The notes under the pieces were generated by a model. It ran no database searches. It worked only from the letters and a program-made list of their open reading frames with translations, and was not told the origin of the DNA. A program made the translations under genes and the position numbers. From positions 1 through 22,488 of IMG/VR virus record IMGVR_UViG_3300042357_000266: a stretch of DNA of 22,488 nucleotides. One strand, 5' to 3'. Source of the stretch: a virus. Of the stretch, positions 6,601 to 11,553 are shown in pieces. Numbering within the stretch: position 1 is the stretch's first letter; the number at the start of each line of letters is the position of its first letter.

Positions 6601-6992
6601 CACTCACCTCCCTTCTGGGTGAGGGCCGCATAGACCGCCGCCTTGGTGGCAGCGTTGACCGGCTGGTGGATCCAGTCGAAGACCAGCCCCTTCAACTGCA
6701 CCACGCTGGGCTTCCGCCCATCTCTGGTCAGCTTCGTCGAAGCCCACTTGGCCAGACTCGGGACCGCCGAGAACGCAGTGTCCAGCCAGTGGTGGGCGAA
6801 CACCGTCTCGTCGTTGCCCAAGTAACCCTGCTCCCGCAGGGCATTGGCCTGCCGCTGCCGGTCTTGGAGATACTCCAGCCGAGCAGCAGCGTCGGCTTTG
6901 TTTTTCAGTGCCACCTCGATCTTCCGGGTGGACTTGGTCGCGGATCCAGCTTGGCCGTTGACGTTCGCCAGCTTGAGATTCTTGGTGGCCAT
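6600..6992 (-). CDS. hypothetical protein (130 aa), first gene after terminator
   Basis: 130 aa from ATG 6992 (MATKNLKLANVNGQAGSATK), preceded by AAGGAGT and by a leader-motif copy. The frame is open further upstream, but that part crosses the terminator hairpin and is rejected. The N-terminus is polar and Lys-rich, then a helical stretch (ADAAARLEYLQDRQRQANAL) and a globular C-terminus containing several Trp. No motif is recognised. It heads the coupled gene series 6992-5735. Confidence 0.82.
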   Translation of the reverse strand: MATKNLKLANVNGQAGSATKSTRKIEVALKNKADAAARLEYLQDRQRQANALREQGYLGNDETVFAHHWLDTAFSAVPSLAKWASTKLTRDGRKPSVVQLKGLVFDWIHQPVNAATKAAVYAALTQKGGE

Positions 6993-7002
6993 GATCGACT
7001 CC

Positions 7003-7030
7003 TTGAGGGTGAAAACCGAACCGTAAGACA
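7003..7030 (-). promoter_or_regulatory. leader motif plus promoter-like CTTACGG after the terminator
   Basis: On the minus strand TTGTCTTACGGTTCGG (7030-7015) runs into the leader GTTCGGTTTTCACCCTCAA (7021-7003). CTTACGG matches the core of the repeated rightward promoter-like motif. Placement directly after an intrinsic terminator and before the gene starting at 6992 makes this a plausible promoter for a new transcript. This is inference from position and partial similarity. Confidence 0.45.
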
Positions 7031-7032
7031 AC

Positions 7033-7077
7033 AAAAAAACCTCCCGGCCAATCCCACAGAGGGGACTGACCGGGAGG
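7033..7077 (-). terminator. Rho-independent terminator, leftward
   Basis: Read on the minus strand: CCTCCCGG (7077-7070) pairs with CCGGGAGG (7047-7040), with additional inner pairing TCCCC/GGGA, followed by seven T residues (7039-7033). It lies 19 bases after the stop of the 66-aa gene and would end the transcript coming from 7296. Confidence 0.9.
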
Positions 7078-7095
7078 TAGTGATCGGCACCGTCG

Positions 7096-7296
7096 TCAGG
7101 CAGCAGCGACGTCGGGTTTCGCAACGTCGTACATCAGCACGAACTTCTCCCACGGGAGACCCGACTCGACGAAGTCGTCGAGGATCGCATCCATGGGGGA
7201 CTCTTGCAGGCTGCGCTGCTCGACGCAGAACCCACGATCGACGTCGCTCTCGTCGAGGACCATCGGCAGATCGGAGAGACAGGAAGGTGCGGACAT
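7096..7296 (-). CDS. small acidic hypothetical protein (66 aa)
   Basis: 66 aa starting MSAPSCLSDLPMVLDESDVD. ATG 7296 has TGGAGT 6 bases upstream and a leader-motif copy at 7308-7326. The protein is acidic and rich in Asp/Glu/Ser, with a C-terminal segment WEKFVLMYDVAKPDVAAA. No family is recognised. It stands alone between intergenic element C and a strong terminator, so it may be separately controlled; small acidic leftward genes near a phage control region are often host-takeover factors, but nothing here proves that. Confidence 0.78.
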   Translation of the reverse strand: MSAPSCLSDLPMVLDESDVDRGFCVEQRSLQESPMDAILDDFVESGLPWEKFVLMYDVAKPDVAAA

Positions 7297-7307
7297 GGTG
7301 AACTCCA

Positions 7308-7326
7308 GTGAAGGTGAGAACTGAAC
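7308..7326 (-). promoter_or_regulatory. pyrimidine-rich leader motif before the 66-aa gene
   Basis: Minus strand GTTCAGTTCTCACCTTCAC, directly followed by TGGAGT and the start codon at 7296. It is a close match to the copies at 5566-5584 and 7003-7021. Confidence 0.6.
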
Positions 7327-7346
7327 CGGGGAACCGTCGTCGTCGG

Positions 7347-7386
7347 CAAACCGTGGCCTGCCCCGAAGGGGCGGCGCGTGATCGAT
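7347..7386 (-). repeat. GATCGATC / CCCC-TTC-GGGG intergenic element, copy C
   Basis: Minus strand: GATCGATC overlaps the TGA stop of the 74-aa gene, then GCCCC-TTC-GGGGC (core 7361-7371) and GGCCACGGTTT. As in copy A, the first base of the element is part of the upstream stop codon. A second ACGGTTCCCCGG follows before the leader motif. Confidence 0.78.
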
Positions 7387-7610
7387 CACTCGCGTTTCTC
7401 CAGCCATTGGGCAGCCAGCTCGACTTCGTCGATGGTCAAGCCGCTGACCGCTCCGGGAGCCATCGCATGGATGGGAGCGTCGTCGGTGAAATCGAGAATC
7501 TCCCGCCCCCGGAAAGCGCAGATTTCAAACTCGTCTTCCCCCATGGTGAGGATCGAAAGAGTGATCCCGTTCGGGAATCGTCGAATCGTTTGCGGGTAGC
7601 TTGCGGGCAT
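7386..7610 (-). CDS. small hypothetical protein (74 aa)
   Basis: 74 aa from ATG 7610 (MPASYPQTIRRFPNGITLSI), with CCGGAG about 8 bases upstream. Upstream extension of the frame would cross the terminator at 7700-7745 and is rejected. The pattern is strand-rich (ITLSILTMGEDEFEICAF) followed by an acidic C-terminal helix (LTIDEVELAAQWLEKRE). No family is recognised. It is flanked by a terminator upstream and element C downstream. Confidence 0.78.
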   Translation of the reverse strand: MPASYPQTIRRFPNGITLSILTMGEDEFEICAFRGREILDFTDDAPIHAMAPGAVSGLTIDEVELAAQWLEKRE

Positions 7611-7699
7611 CGTCGTCGCTCCGGGGAAGGGTGAATGCGTGATTGCCGTGGGCGATCGACCGACCGCCAGAACACGACCACAACACGCACTGTGAAAAC

Positions 7700-7745
7700 A
7701 AAAAAAAAGGGGAGGGGAGCAGGGGTTTCCCCCCACTCCCCTCCC
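7700..7745 (-). terminator. Rho-independent terminator, leftward
   Basis: On the minus strand GGGGAGGGGAG (7745-7735) pairs perfectly with CTCCCCTCCCC (7718-7708) around a loop containing GGAAACC, followed by eight T residues (7707-7700). It lies 20 bases after the stop of the 105-aa gene. This is a textbook intrinsic terminator. Confidence 0.95.
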
Positions 7746-7765
7746 CTGTGAATCACCGGCCTAGG

Positions 7766-8083
7766 TCACTCCTTGGGCTCGTAGTTCTTCCAAGTGCGGC
7801 CCGGATCGGCGTACCACTCGTCCATCTTGGCCCGGACTTGGAGCCACGAATCGAGGCAGATCCCGCCACGGGGCAGCACCCACCGACCGGCCCAGAACTG
7901 CGGCTCGAAGGTGTACTCCTTCGCCGCCTTGGCCTTGGCCTTGGGCTTCGCCGCCTTGGGCTTCTCCTCGGGCTCTTCCGCCGCCGCATCGGGCTTCGGC
8001 ATGGCCTGCATCGCCGCCATGATGGCAGCGAGCAGGGCGGGATCGACAGTCGGGGCGGCGGCGGTCTTCGTGGACTTGGGCAT
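7766..8083 (-). CDS. Ala/Lys/Pro-rich protein, first leftward gene from the control region
   Basis: 105 aa from ATG 8083 (MPKSTKTAAAPTVDPALLAA), with CGGAGT about 9 bases upstream. The frame stays open for another 148 codons upstream, but that part is Arg/Gly/Ser/Pro-rich, runs through repeat elements D and E, and has no ribosome site, so the short form is preferred. Residues 15-55 are Ala/Met-rich then Lys/Glu/Pro-rich and probably disordered (EEPEEKPKAAKPKAKAKAAK); the last 50 residues are Trp-rich and folded (EPQFWAGRWVLPRGGICL, LQVRAKMDEWYADPGRTW). It is bounded by a very strong terminator, so it forms a single-gene transcript. No family is recognised. Confidence 0.75.
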   Translation of the reverse strand: MPKSTKTAAAPTVDPALLAAIMAAMQAMPKPDAAAEEPEEKPKAAKPKAKAKAAKEYTFEPQFWAGRWVLPRGGICLDSWLQVRAKMDEWYADPGRTWKNYEPKE

Positions 8084-8096
8084 GGGAACGTACTCC

Positions 8097-8114
8097 GAGA
8101 GTGTGACACCGAAC
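8097..8114 (-). promoter_or_regulatory. diverged leader motif before the 105-aa gene
   Basis: Minus strand GTTCGGTGTCACACTCTC, followed by GGAGT and the start at 8083. It keeps the GTTCGGT-TCAC core of the leader family with several changes. Confidence 0.45.
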
Positions 8115-8145
8115 GAGTGTGACCGGCGAAGGTGCCGACCACACC

Positions 8146-8198
8146 GGGAAACCGTGGCGTCCCCCGAAGGGGCAACGCACGAGCAACCCGATCGATCG
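8146..8198 (-). repeat. GATCGATC / CCCC-TTC-GGGG intergenic element, copy D
   Basis: Minus strand: CGATCGATCGGG, CGTGCGT, CCCC-TTC-GGGG (8162-8172), ACG, CCACGGTTTCCCGG. CGTG...CACG and CGT...ACG can pair outside the core. Unlike copies A-C it does not follow a stop codon but lies in the long leader region of the 105-aa gene. Confidence 0.75.
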
Positions 8199-8200
8199 AG

Positions 8201-8227
8201 CAGCACACTGCACTGCGGCTTGTGCTG
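8201..8227. repeat. inverted repeat between elements D and E
   Basis: CAGCACA (8201-8207) and TGTGCTG (8221-8227) form 7-bp arms around 13 bases. It is a modest hairpin within the leader of the 105-aa gene; it could be structural or an operator, or chance. Confidence 0.4.
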
Positions 8228-8239
8228 GCCGACCGACAC

Positions 8240-8322
8240 CGGGAAACCGGGGGCTGCCCCGAAGGGGCCACGCGCGCGCGTAGGGTGGACCCACCGATCG
8301 ACCCACCGATCACCGATCGATC
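8240..8322 (-). repeat. GATCGATC / CCCC-TTC-GGGG intergenic element, copy E (extended)
   Basis: Minus strand: CGATCGATCGGTGATCGG (8322 leftwards), a further CGATCGGTGGG, a CGCGCGCGTG tract, GCCCC-TTC-GGGGC (core 8257-8267) and CCCCGGTTTCCCGG. The GATCG part is multiplied here (three GATCG units in 35 bases) and separated from the hairpin by about 45 bases. It is the most upstream copy. Confidence 0.7.
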
Positions 8323-8342
8323 GACCCATCGCCCGCGATCCA

Positions 8343-8389
8343 CCGCCCGCAGTACCCCGCGCAGAACTGCGGGCGGTACCGCGCGGGGT
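8343..8389. promoter_or_regulatory. interlocked inverted repeats (possible H-type pseudoknot or switch)
   Basis: Arms CCGCCCGCAGT (8343-8353) and ACTGCGGGCGG (8366-8376) are perfectly complementary over 11 bases. Their 12-base loop begins with ACCCCGCGC (8354-8362), which is perfectly complementary to GCGCGGGGT (8381-8389) just downstream. The two helices interlock, so the RNA could form a pseudoknot, or switch between two folds, on either strand. It lies between element E and the attenuator-like palindrome. No known riboswitch is recognised. Confidence 0.6.
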
Positions 8390-8403
8390 GGCAGTCGAGC
8401 CTG

Positions 8404-8426
8404 AAAAAACCCCTCCACTGGGGGGG
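8404..8426 (-). terminator. weak attenuator-like terminator, leftward
   Basis: Minus strand: a run of seven C (8426-8420), a short loop, GGGG (8413-8410) and six T (8409-8404). The stem is only about 4 bp, but the U tract is clear. The C run can instead pair with an upstream G run (8517-8510), which would dissolve this hairpin. It sits ahead of the leader of the 105-aa gene. Confidence 0.4.
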
Positions 8427-8517
8427 CCGAGGGGGGTCTTCGATTGCCGCGTGTCGCAAAGCCATGCGTGGCAATCGGTTGGCTGCCAGTCGAAGACTGG
8501 GCCAGGCCGCCCCCCCC
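8420..8517 (-). ncRNA. long imperfect palindrome, candidate structured leader or small RNA
   Basis: Nested complementary arms: a G run at 8420-8426 with a C run at 8510-8517; GTCTTCGA (8436-8443) with TCGAAGAC (8490-8497); GATTGCC (8442-8448) with GGCAATC (8470-8476). On the minus strand the structure ends just before a U tract at 8409-8404, so a leftward transcript would be a folded RNA of roughly 110 bases with a terminator-like end. There is no protein-coding support here, and I see no match to a known RNA family by eye. It could equally be a DNA cruciform used at an origin. Confidence 0.4.
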
Positions 8518-8570
8518 AATCCCGCACGCGCGCAATTCACGTTCCCCGCCTGGATTTTCCCCCATTTTGG

Positions 8571-8666
8571 AATCGGGTTACCTGCTCTGGAATCGGGTTA
8601 CCTACACGCTGAGCCCCGGTTACCTCCCCTGAACTCGGGTTACCTTCCCTGCTGTCCCGGTTACCT
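8571..8666 (+). repeat. array of five GGTTACCT boxes at two-turn spacing
   Basis: GGTTACCT occurs at 8576, 8596, 8618, 8638 and 8659, that is at steps of 20, 22, 20 and 21 bases, about two helical turns, always in the same orientation. Flanks are partly conserved (GGAATCGGGTTACCT twice, then CCCCGGTTACCT, CTCGGGTTACCT, TCCCGGTTACCT). Weaker boxes follow at 8719 (AGTTACCT) and 8736 (AGTAACC). The array ends 2 bases before the promoter-like motif of the HNH gene. It looks like an iteron or operator array for a DNA-binding protein. Confidence 0.85.
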
Positions 8667-8667
8667 G

Positions 8668-8690
8668 CTCCCTGGTCCGACACTTACGGG
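8668..8690 (+). promoter_or_regulatory. promoter-like motif 1 (CGACACTTACGGG)
   Basis: CTGGTCCGACACTTACG here is part of a 21-base stretch identical to 13217-13237; it is followed by GGG. The core CGACA-N-WWA-Y-GG is shared with sites at 9515, 18982 and 22097. It lies 63 bases before the HNH start and directly after the GGTTACCT array. Short, rigid and position-specific, it resembles promoters of phage single-subunit RNA polymerases in style more than a bacterial -35/-10 pair, but the polymerase is not in this window. Confidence 0.55.
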
Positions 8691-8752
8691 ACCACGCACT
8701 GCATGAGACAACCCCGCCAGTTACCTGCACCAAAAAGTAACCGGAGGTGGAG

Positions 8753-9274
8753 ATGAGGTTCAGTGAAACCGGGGCCAAGGTAGACCCCAGGCACGAGGCG
8801 AGGGTGGCTGCACTCTCATGGCAACGTAACCAGAACGGTTACCTTCGGCACTACAAGAAGGTAACCGGCAAGACCAAGAACATGTTCGCCATGCACCAGT
8901 ACGTCTGGTTCCTGGAGCATGGCGAGTGGGTCAAGGGGCTCGACCACATCAACGGTGATCCCACTGATAACCGGCTGGAGAACCTGAGAAAGGTAACCAG
9001 GAAGACCAAGGTTGCCGTCGTGAAGGTAACCAAGGCAGACAGCGAGAAGGTAACCAACCAGGAGTCACTCCAGGCTGCCCTCGACTTCTTTGGTGCTGCC
9101 GTAGTCAGCGAGGACCTGGCGACACAACTCTCGGAAGCCCGAGAAGAACGAGGTTGTGTCGCTGTCGCTGCTGTCGCTGGTGGCAAACACGCTGCCACGG
9201 TGCCGCCCGGTGATCTGACGCTCTCGTCGGACCAGATCATGGACGCCTGGCACCAGGCATGGGGGCAAGCATGA
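8753..9274 (+). CDS. HNH endonuclease (HNH_3-like)
   Basis: 173 aa from ATG 8753, with CCGGAGGTGGAG directly upstream; GTG 8747 lies within that ribosome site and is unlikely. His 48 and the block LDHINGDPTDNRLENLR at residues 63-79 are the HNH signature of phage homing-type endonucleases. These nick or cut double-stranded DNA using a single metal ion. The basic region around the core contains K-V-T four times (residues 36-38, 80-82, 91-93, 99-101), always encoded AAG GTA ACC, so each repeats the GGTAACC box found upstream. The C-terminal 70 residues are Ala-rich and unassigned. It is the first rightward gene and overlaps the next gene by ATGA. It could be a free-standing homing enzyme or a packaging-associated HNH protein. 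Confidence 0.88.
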   Translation: MRFSETGAKVDPRHEARVAALSWQRNQNGYLRHYKKVTGKTKNMFAMHQYVWFLEHGEWVKGLDHINGDPTDNRLENLRKVTRKTKVAVVKVTKADSEKVTNQESLQAALDFFGAAVVSEDLATQLSEAREERGCVAVAAVAGGKHAATVPPGDLTLSSDQIMDAWHQAWGQA

Positions 9275-9498
9275 GCGACAAGCCAGTGGATGTGGTGCTG
9301 ACCATAGGGCCGCAGGGGCTTCAGTTCGTAACCCTGGACGGCGAGTTTCACAGCTTGCTGGACCCGGCTGATCTCACAGAGGATCTCTGGGAACAGGTGA
9401 ACCAGCTTGTTACCCACCTCTACGAGACCCTCGGGGACCTGCACGAAGAGATGTGCCAGTCGGACAAGCTGTGGTGGACGGAACCATCCAGGAACTGA
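9271..9498 (+). CDS. small acidic hypothetical protein (75 aa)
   Basis: 75 aa from ATG 9271 (MSDKPVDVVLTIGPQGLQFV), overlapping the HNH stop as ATGA, with GGGGG 5 bases upstream; ATG 9259 is possible but has no ribosome site. It is a compact acidic protein with an N-terminal strand pattern and a helical second half (LTEDLWEQVNQLVTHLYETL). No family is recognised. Translational coupling suggests it acts with, or simply downstream of, the HNH protein. Confidence 0.75.
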   Translation: MSDKPVDVVLTIGPQGLQFVTLDGEFHSLLDPADLTEDLWEQVNQLVTHLYETLGDLHEEMCQSDKLWWTEPSRN

Positions 9499-9514
9499 TG
9501 CCAGACTCCGGGGA

Positions 9515-9534
9515 CTTGGCGACATAAATGGGGG
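9515..9534 (+). promoter_or_regulatory. promoter-like motif 2 (GCGACATAAATGGGG)
   Basis: GCGACATAAATGGGG is repeated exactly at 22100-22114 and aligns with the CGACAYTTACGGG sites. It lies between the 75-aa gene and the Tat-signal gene, 17 bases before the start codon at 9551, in a spacer of 52 bases. Confidence 0.55.
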
Positions 9535-9550
9535 TGAAGGAGTCCCTCCC

Positions 9551-10474
9551 ATGCCGAGTTACATCAAGCTGCTCCAGGGTCTCGTCGGGCAGGCACCGCC
9601 GAAGATCAACCGCCGGGACTTCCTGAAGAAGACTGGGGTACTGGCAGCTGCTGCAACACCGCTTGCCGCCAAGCTCCCCGAAGCACTTCCCGAGGTCGCC
9701 CAGCAAGCCGCCAGAGTCAGGCCCGATCTCCTGCCGCCTGGCTTGATGGACGGGTTCGGTCTTCCTGACGGCTCGATAATCACAAGGCTTGGCGACGACA
9801 TTGCCTTCGAGCCAGGCCCGCTCGCCATGGAGAACGCGAGCCTTGCTGACCTCCGCAAGTGGACAGATGCCATCGAGAGAGCCAGGCGGGCAATGGGCGA
9901 CGAGGCTGCCTCCGGAGTAGTGTCGCACTTCAATCACCTCACCAACACCTGGCATGCACCAGTGCTGGAGCGTGTAGGTGAAGACGGAGACGACTTGTAT
10001 CGAACGCACTACCTGCGAGCTGGCCAGAGTGCGCCAGACAACCTGGCTGATGGCTGGTCACCGGCTGACCCCCACACGCAAACGTATTTCGATGAGAACC
10101 TGGCCTTTGGGGAAGGCATCGACGAGAACACGGTCAGGAACTTGACCGATGAGTGGAAGAAATGGAAAAGCTACGACCTCCAGGCTTCGCTGGACAAGCA
10201 TCCCAAGAGCCGGGAGGCCCACAAGAAGCAGATGGCCGAGAACCCGAAGTACCGGCAAAACCACATCGAGGCTCTCCAGGCGTTCGAGCTTGCCCCCGGT
10301 GGCCGGGCCGACCAGCAGCCGGTCATGGACATTGACCCAGACCCCTACCGCAGGGGCACGATCGACAAGAAGTGGGGCCGGATGCCAGCAGTGCCGTTCG
10401 AGCGAGTCGGCAAAGGCACATTCCTGTCTGCCCCCCTTGGTGCCGCACTCTTGAGTCCGCAGGAGGAACGCTGA
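9551..10474 (+). CDS. hypothetical protein with twin-arginine (Tat) signal
   Basis: 307 aa from ATG 9551 with GAAGGAG 8 bases upstream. Residues 20-27 are NRRDFLKK, matching the Tat consensus (S/T)RRxFLK closely, followed by a hydrophobic segment GVLAAAATPLAA and a possible AxA cleavage region near residue 40. Tat signals direct folded proteins across the cytoplasmic membrane. The remainder is soluble, rich in Asp, Pro and His (DGWSPADPHTQTYFDENLAF), without a recognisable domain. Gene position at the head of a rightward block, with a TGATG junction to a zincin, suggests a virion or lysis-related protein. It could be a structural protein whose N-terminus mimics a Tat signal; only localisation would tell. 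Confidence 0.8.
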   Translation: MPSYIKLLQGLVGQAPPKINRRDFLKKTGVLAAAATPLAAKLPEALPEVAQQAARVRPDLLPPGLMDGFGLPDGSIITRLGDDIAFEPGPLAMENASLADLRKWTDAIERARRAMGDEAASGVVSHFNHLTNTWHAPVLERVGEDGDDLYRTHYLRAGQSAPDNLADGWSPADPHTQTYFDENLAFGEGIDENTVRNLTDEWKKWKSYDLQASLDKHPKSREAHKKQMAENPKYRQNHIEALQAFELAPGGRADQQPVMDIDPDPYRRGTIDKKWGRMPAVPFERVGKGTFLSAPLGAALLSPQEER

Positions 10475-11553
10475 TGGCTGGATACATCAGGAGGCTCGCC
10501 AAGCCCTACAGCATCGACTCGGTCATGGCCGGTCGCTTCGACGCGGACGCTCAGCCTTCTGCCGTTCTCCCCCAGACAGTTCCGGCAACGCAGAAGAGAC
10601 TCAAAGAACTGAGCCAGTGGGCAGAGAAGCACGGCGAGCCGGGCACCGCCAGGGGCACCTACCGCATCAAGAGGTTTGCTGCTGGCGATAAAGACATCCC
10701 CGACGACGCGGACATGCTCACGACCACCCGCGAGCAGTACCACCGGGATCATGTCTACGGTCCCCAGATGTGGGACAAGCTCAAGGACTCGCTTCTCAGT
10801 CCCGGTCTCAGCGGCAGTTTCATGTCCCAGCCCAACGCCCAGCGGGTCAAGGACTTCTCGAAGCCGCTCCATGTGTTCACCGGAAATGGCATTGACATCC
10901 TGGCTGGAGGTGGTGGCTACGCCAGCCCGCAGGCTGGTTTCATTGCCATGAACCCCACCATGGCCAAGAACTTTCATGGGTACCAGCCGGGCGGTCTGTT
11001 CCGTCACGAGATCGGCCATGTGATGAACGACCCGGCTGACATGTACGAAACTGAACTCGCCAACCCCGCCAGAAAGTTCACGACAGACTCCCTGAATGGT
11101 CGCGTCCGGTGGGGGTCAGGTCGCCACGTTCCCCAGGAACACGCACTCACCGCCCTGGCAAACGCCGACTCGATCAGCAAGCACCTCAACTACACGAACA
11201 CGCTGCCCGAGTTCATGGCCGAGTACAGCAGGCTCAAGGGCTTCAACTACGGACTGACCGGTGAAGTCCCGATGACTCCCAAGCAGCACATCGAGATGCT
11301 GAAGAACACGCTCAGGGAGCCGGTCGATGCTGACCTCTCCAAAGGTCTTGGGCCCATAGCCCCGACGACTGGCCCCGAGCCGACCATGCAGTACGGACCA
11401 CAGAAGGGGCGGAAGGCAGACGGGTACCACCAGCTCCAGTTCTACTTGCAGGGGATCCTCCAGGACCTGGACGAGTGGGACATGGAGATCCTCGGCCAGC
11501 TTGGTCCGCACATCGTCAGCAACGAAGGGGCGAAACATGCCGGAACAACCTGA
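10474..11553 (+). CDS. HEIGH-motif zincin-like protein
   Basis: 359 aa from ATG 10474, in a TGATG junction with the Tat-signal gene and with CAGGAGGAA upstream. Residues 178-182 are HEIGH, inside LFRHEIGHVMNDPADMYETE, the HExxH zinc-binding signature. Glu 246 or Glu 250 in LPEFMAEYSRLK could be the third ligand of a gluzincin-like site. The N-terminal 130 residues look helical; the C-terminus carries a long helix (YLQGILQDLDEWDMEILGQL). Phage zincins occur as virion-associated or maturation proteases and sometimes as inactive structural domains; the exact role is not visible. The last 17 bases overlap the next gene. Confidence 0.82.
   Translation: MAGYIRRLAKPYSIDSVMAGRFDADAQPSAVLPQTVPATQKRLKELSQWAEKHGEPGTARGTYRIKRFAAGDKDIPDDADMLTTTREQYHRDHVYGPQMWDKLKDSLLSPGLSGSFMSQPNAQRVKDFSKPLHVFTGNGIDILAGGGGYASPQAGFIAMNPTMAKNFHGYQPGGLFRHEIGHVMNDPADMYETELANPARKFTTDSLNGRVRWGSGRHVPQEHALTALANADSISKHLNYTNTLPEFMAEYSRLKGFNYGLTGEVPMTPKQHIEMLKNTLREPVDADLSKGLGPIAPTTGPEPTMQYGPQKGRKADGYHQLQFYLQGILQDLDEWDMEILGQLGPHIVSNEGAKHAGTT

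Noticed and set aside
8420-8436. G-quadruplex on the plus strand
   Set aside because: Only two G runs are present close together; four are needed for a simple intramolecular quadruplex, and the G run has a complementary C run nearby.
8084-8527. 148-codon upstream extension of the 105-aa leftward gene
   Set aside because: The extension is Arg/Gly/Ser/Pro-rich, passes through two intergenic repeat elements and the interlocked hairpin, and lacks a ribosome site, while ATG 8083 has one.
8571-8666. CRISPR array
   Set aside because: The repeated unit is only 8 bases at 20-22 base steps. CRISPR repeats are longer, with spacers of about 30 bases, and there are no cas genes. Helical phasing fits protein binding sites.
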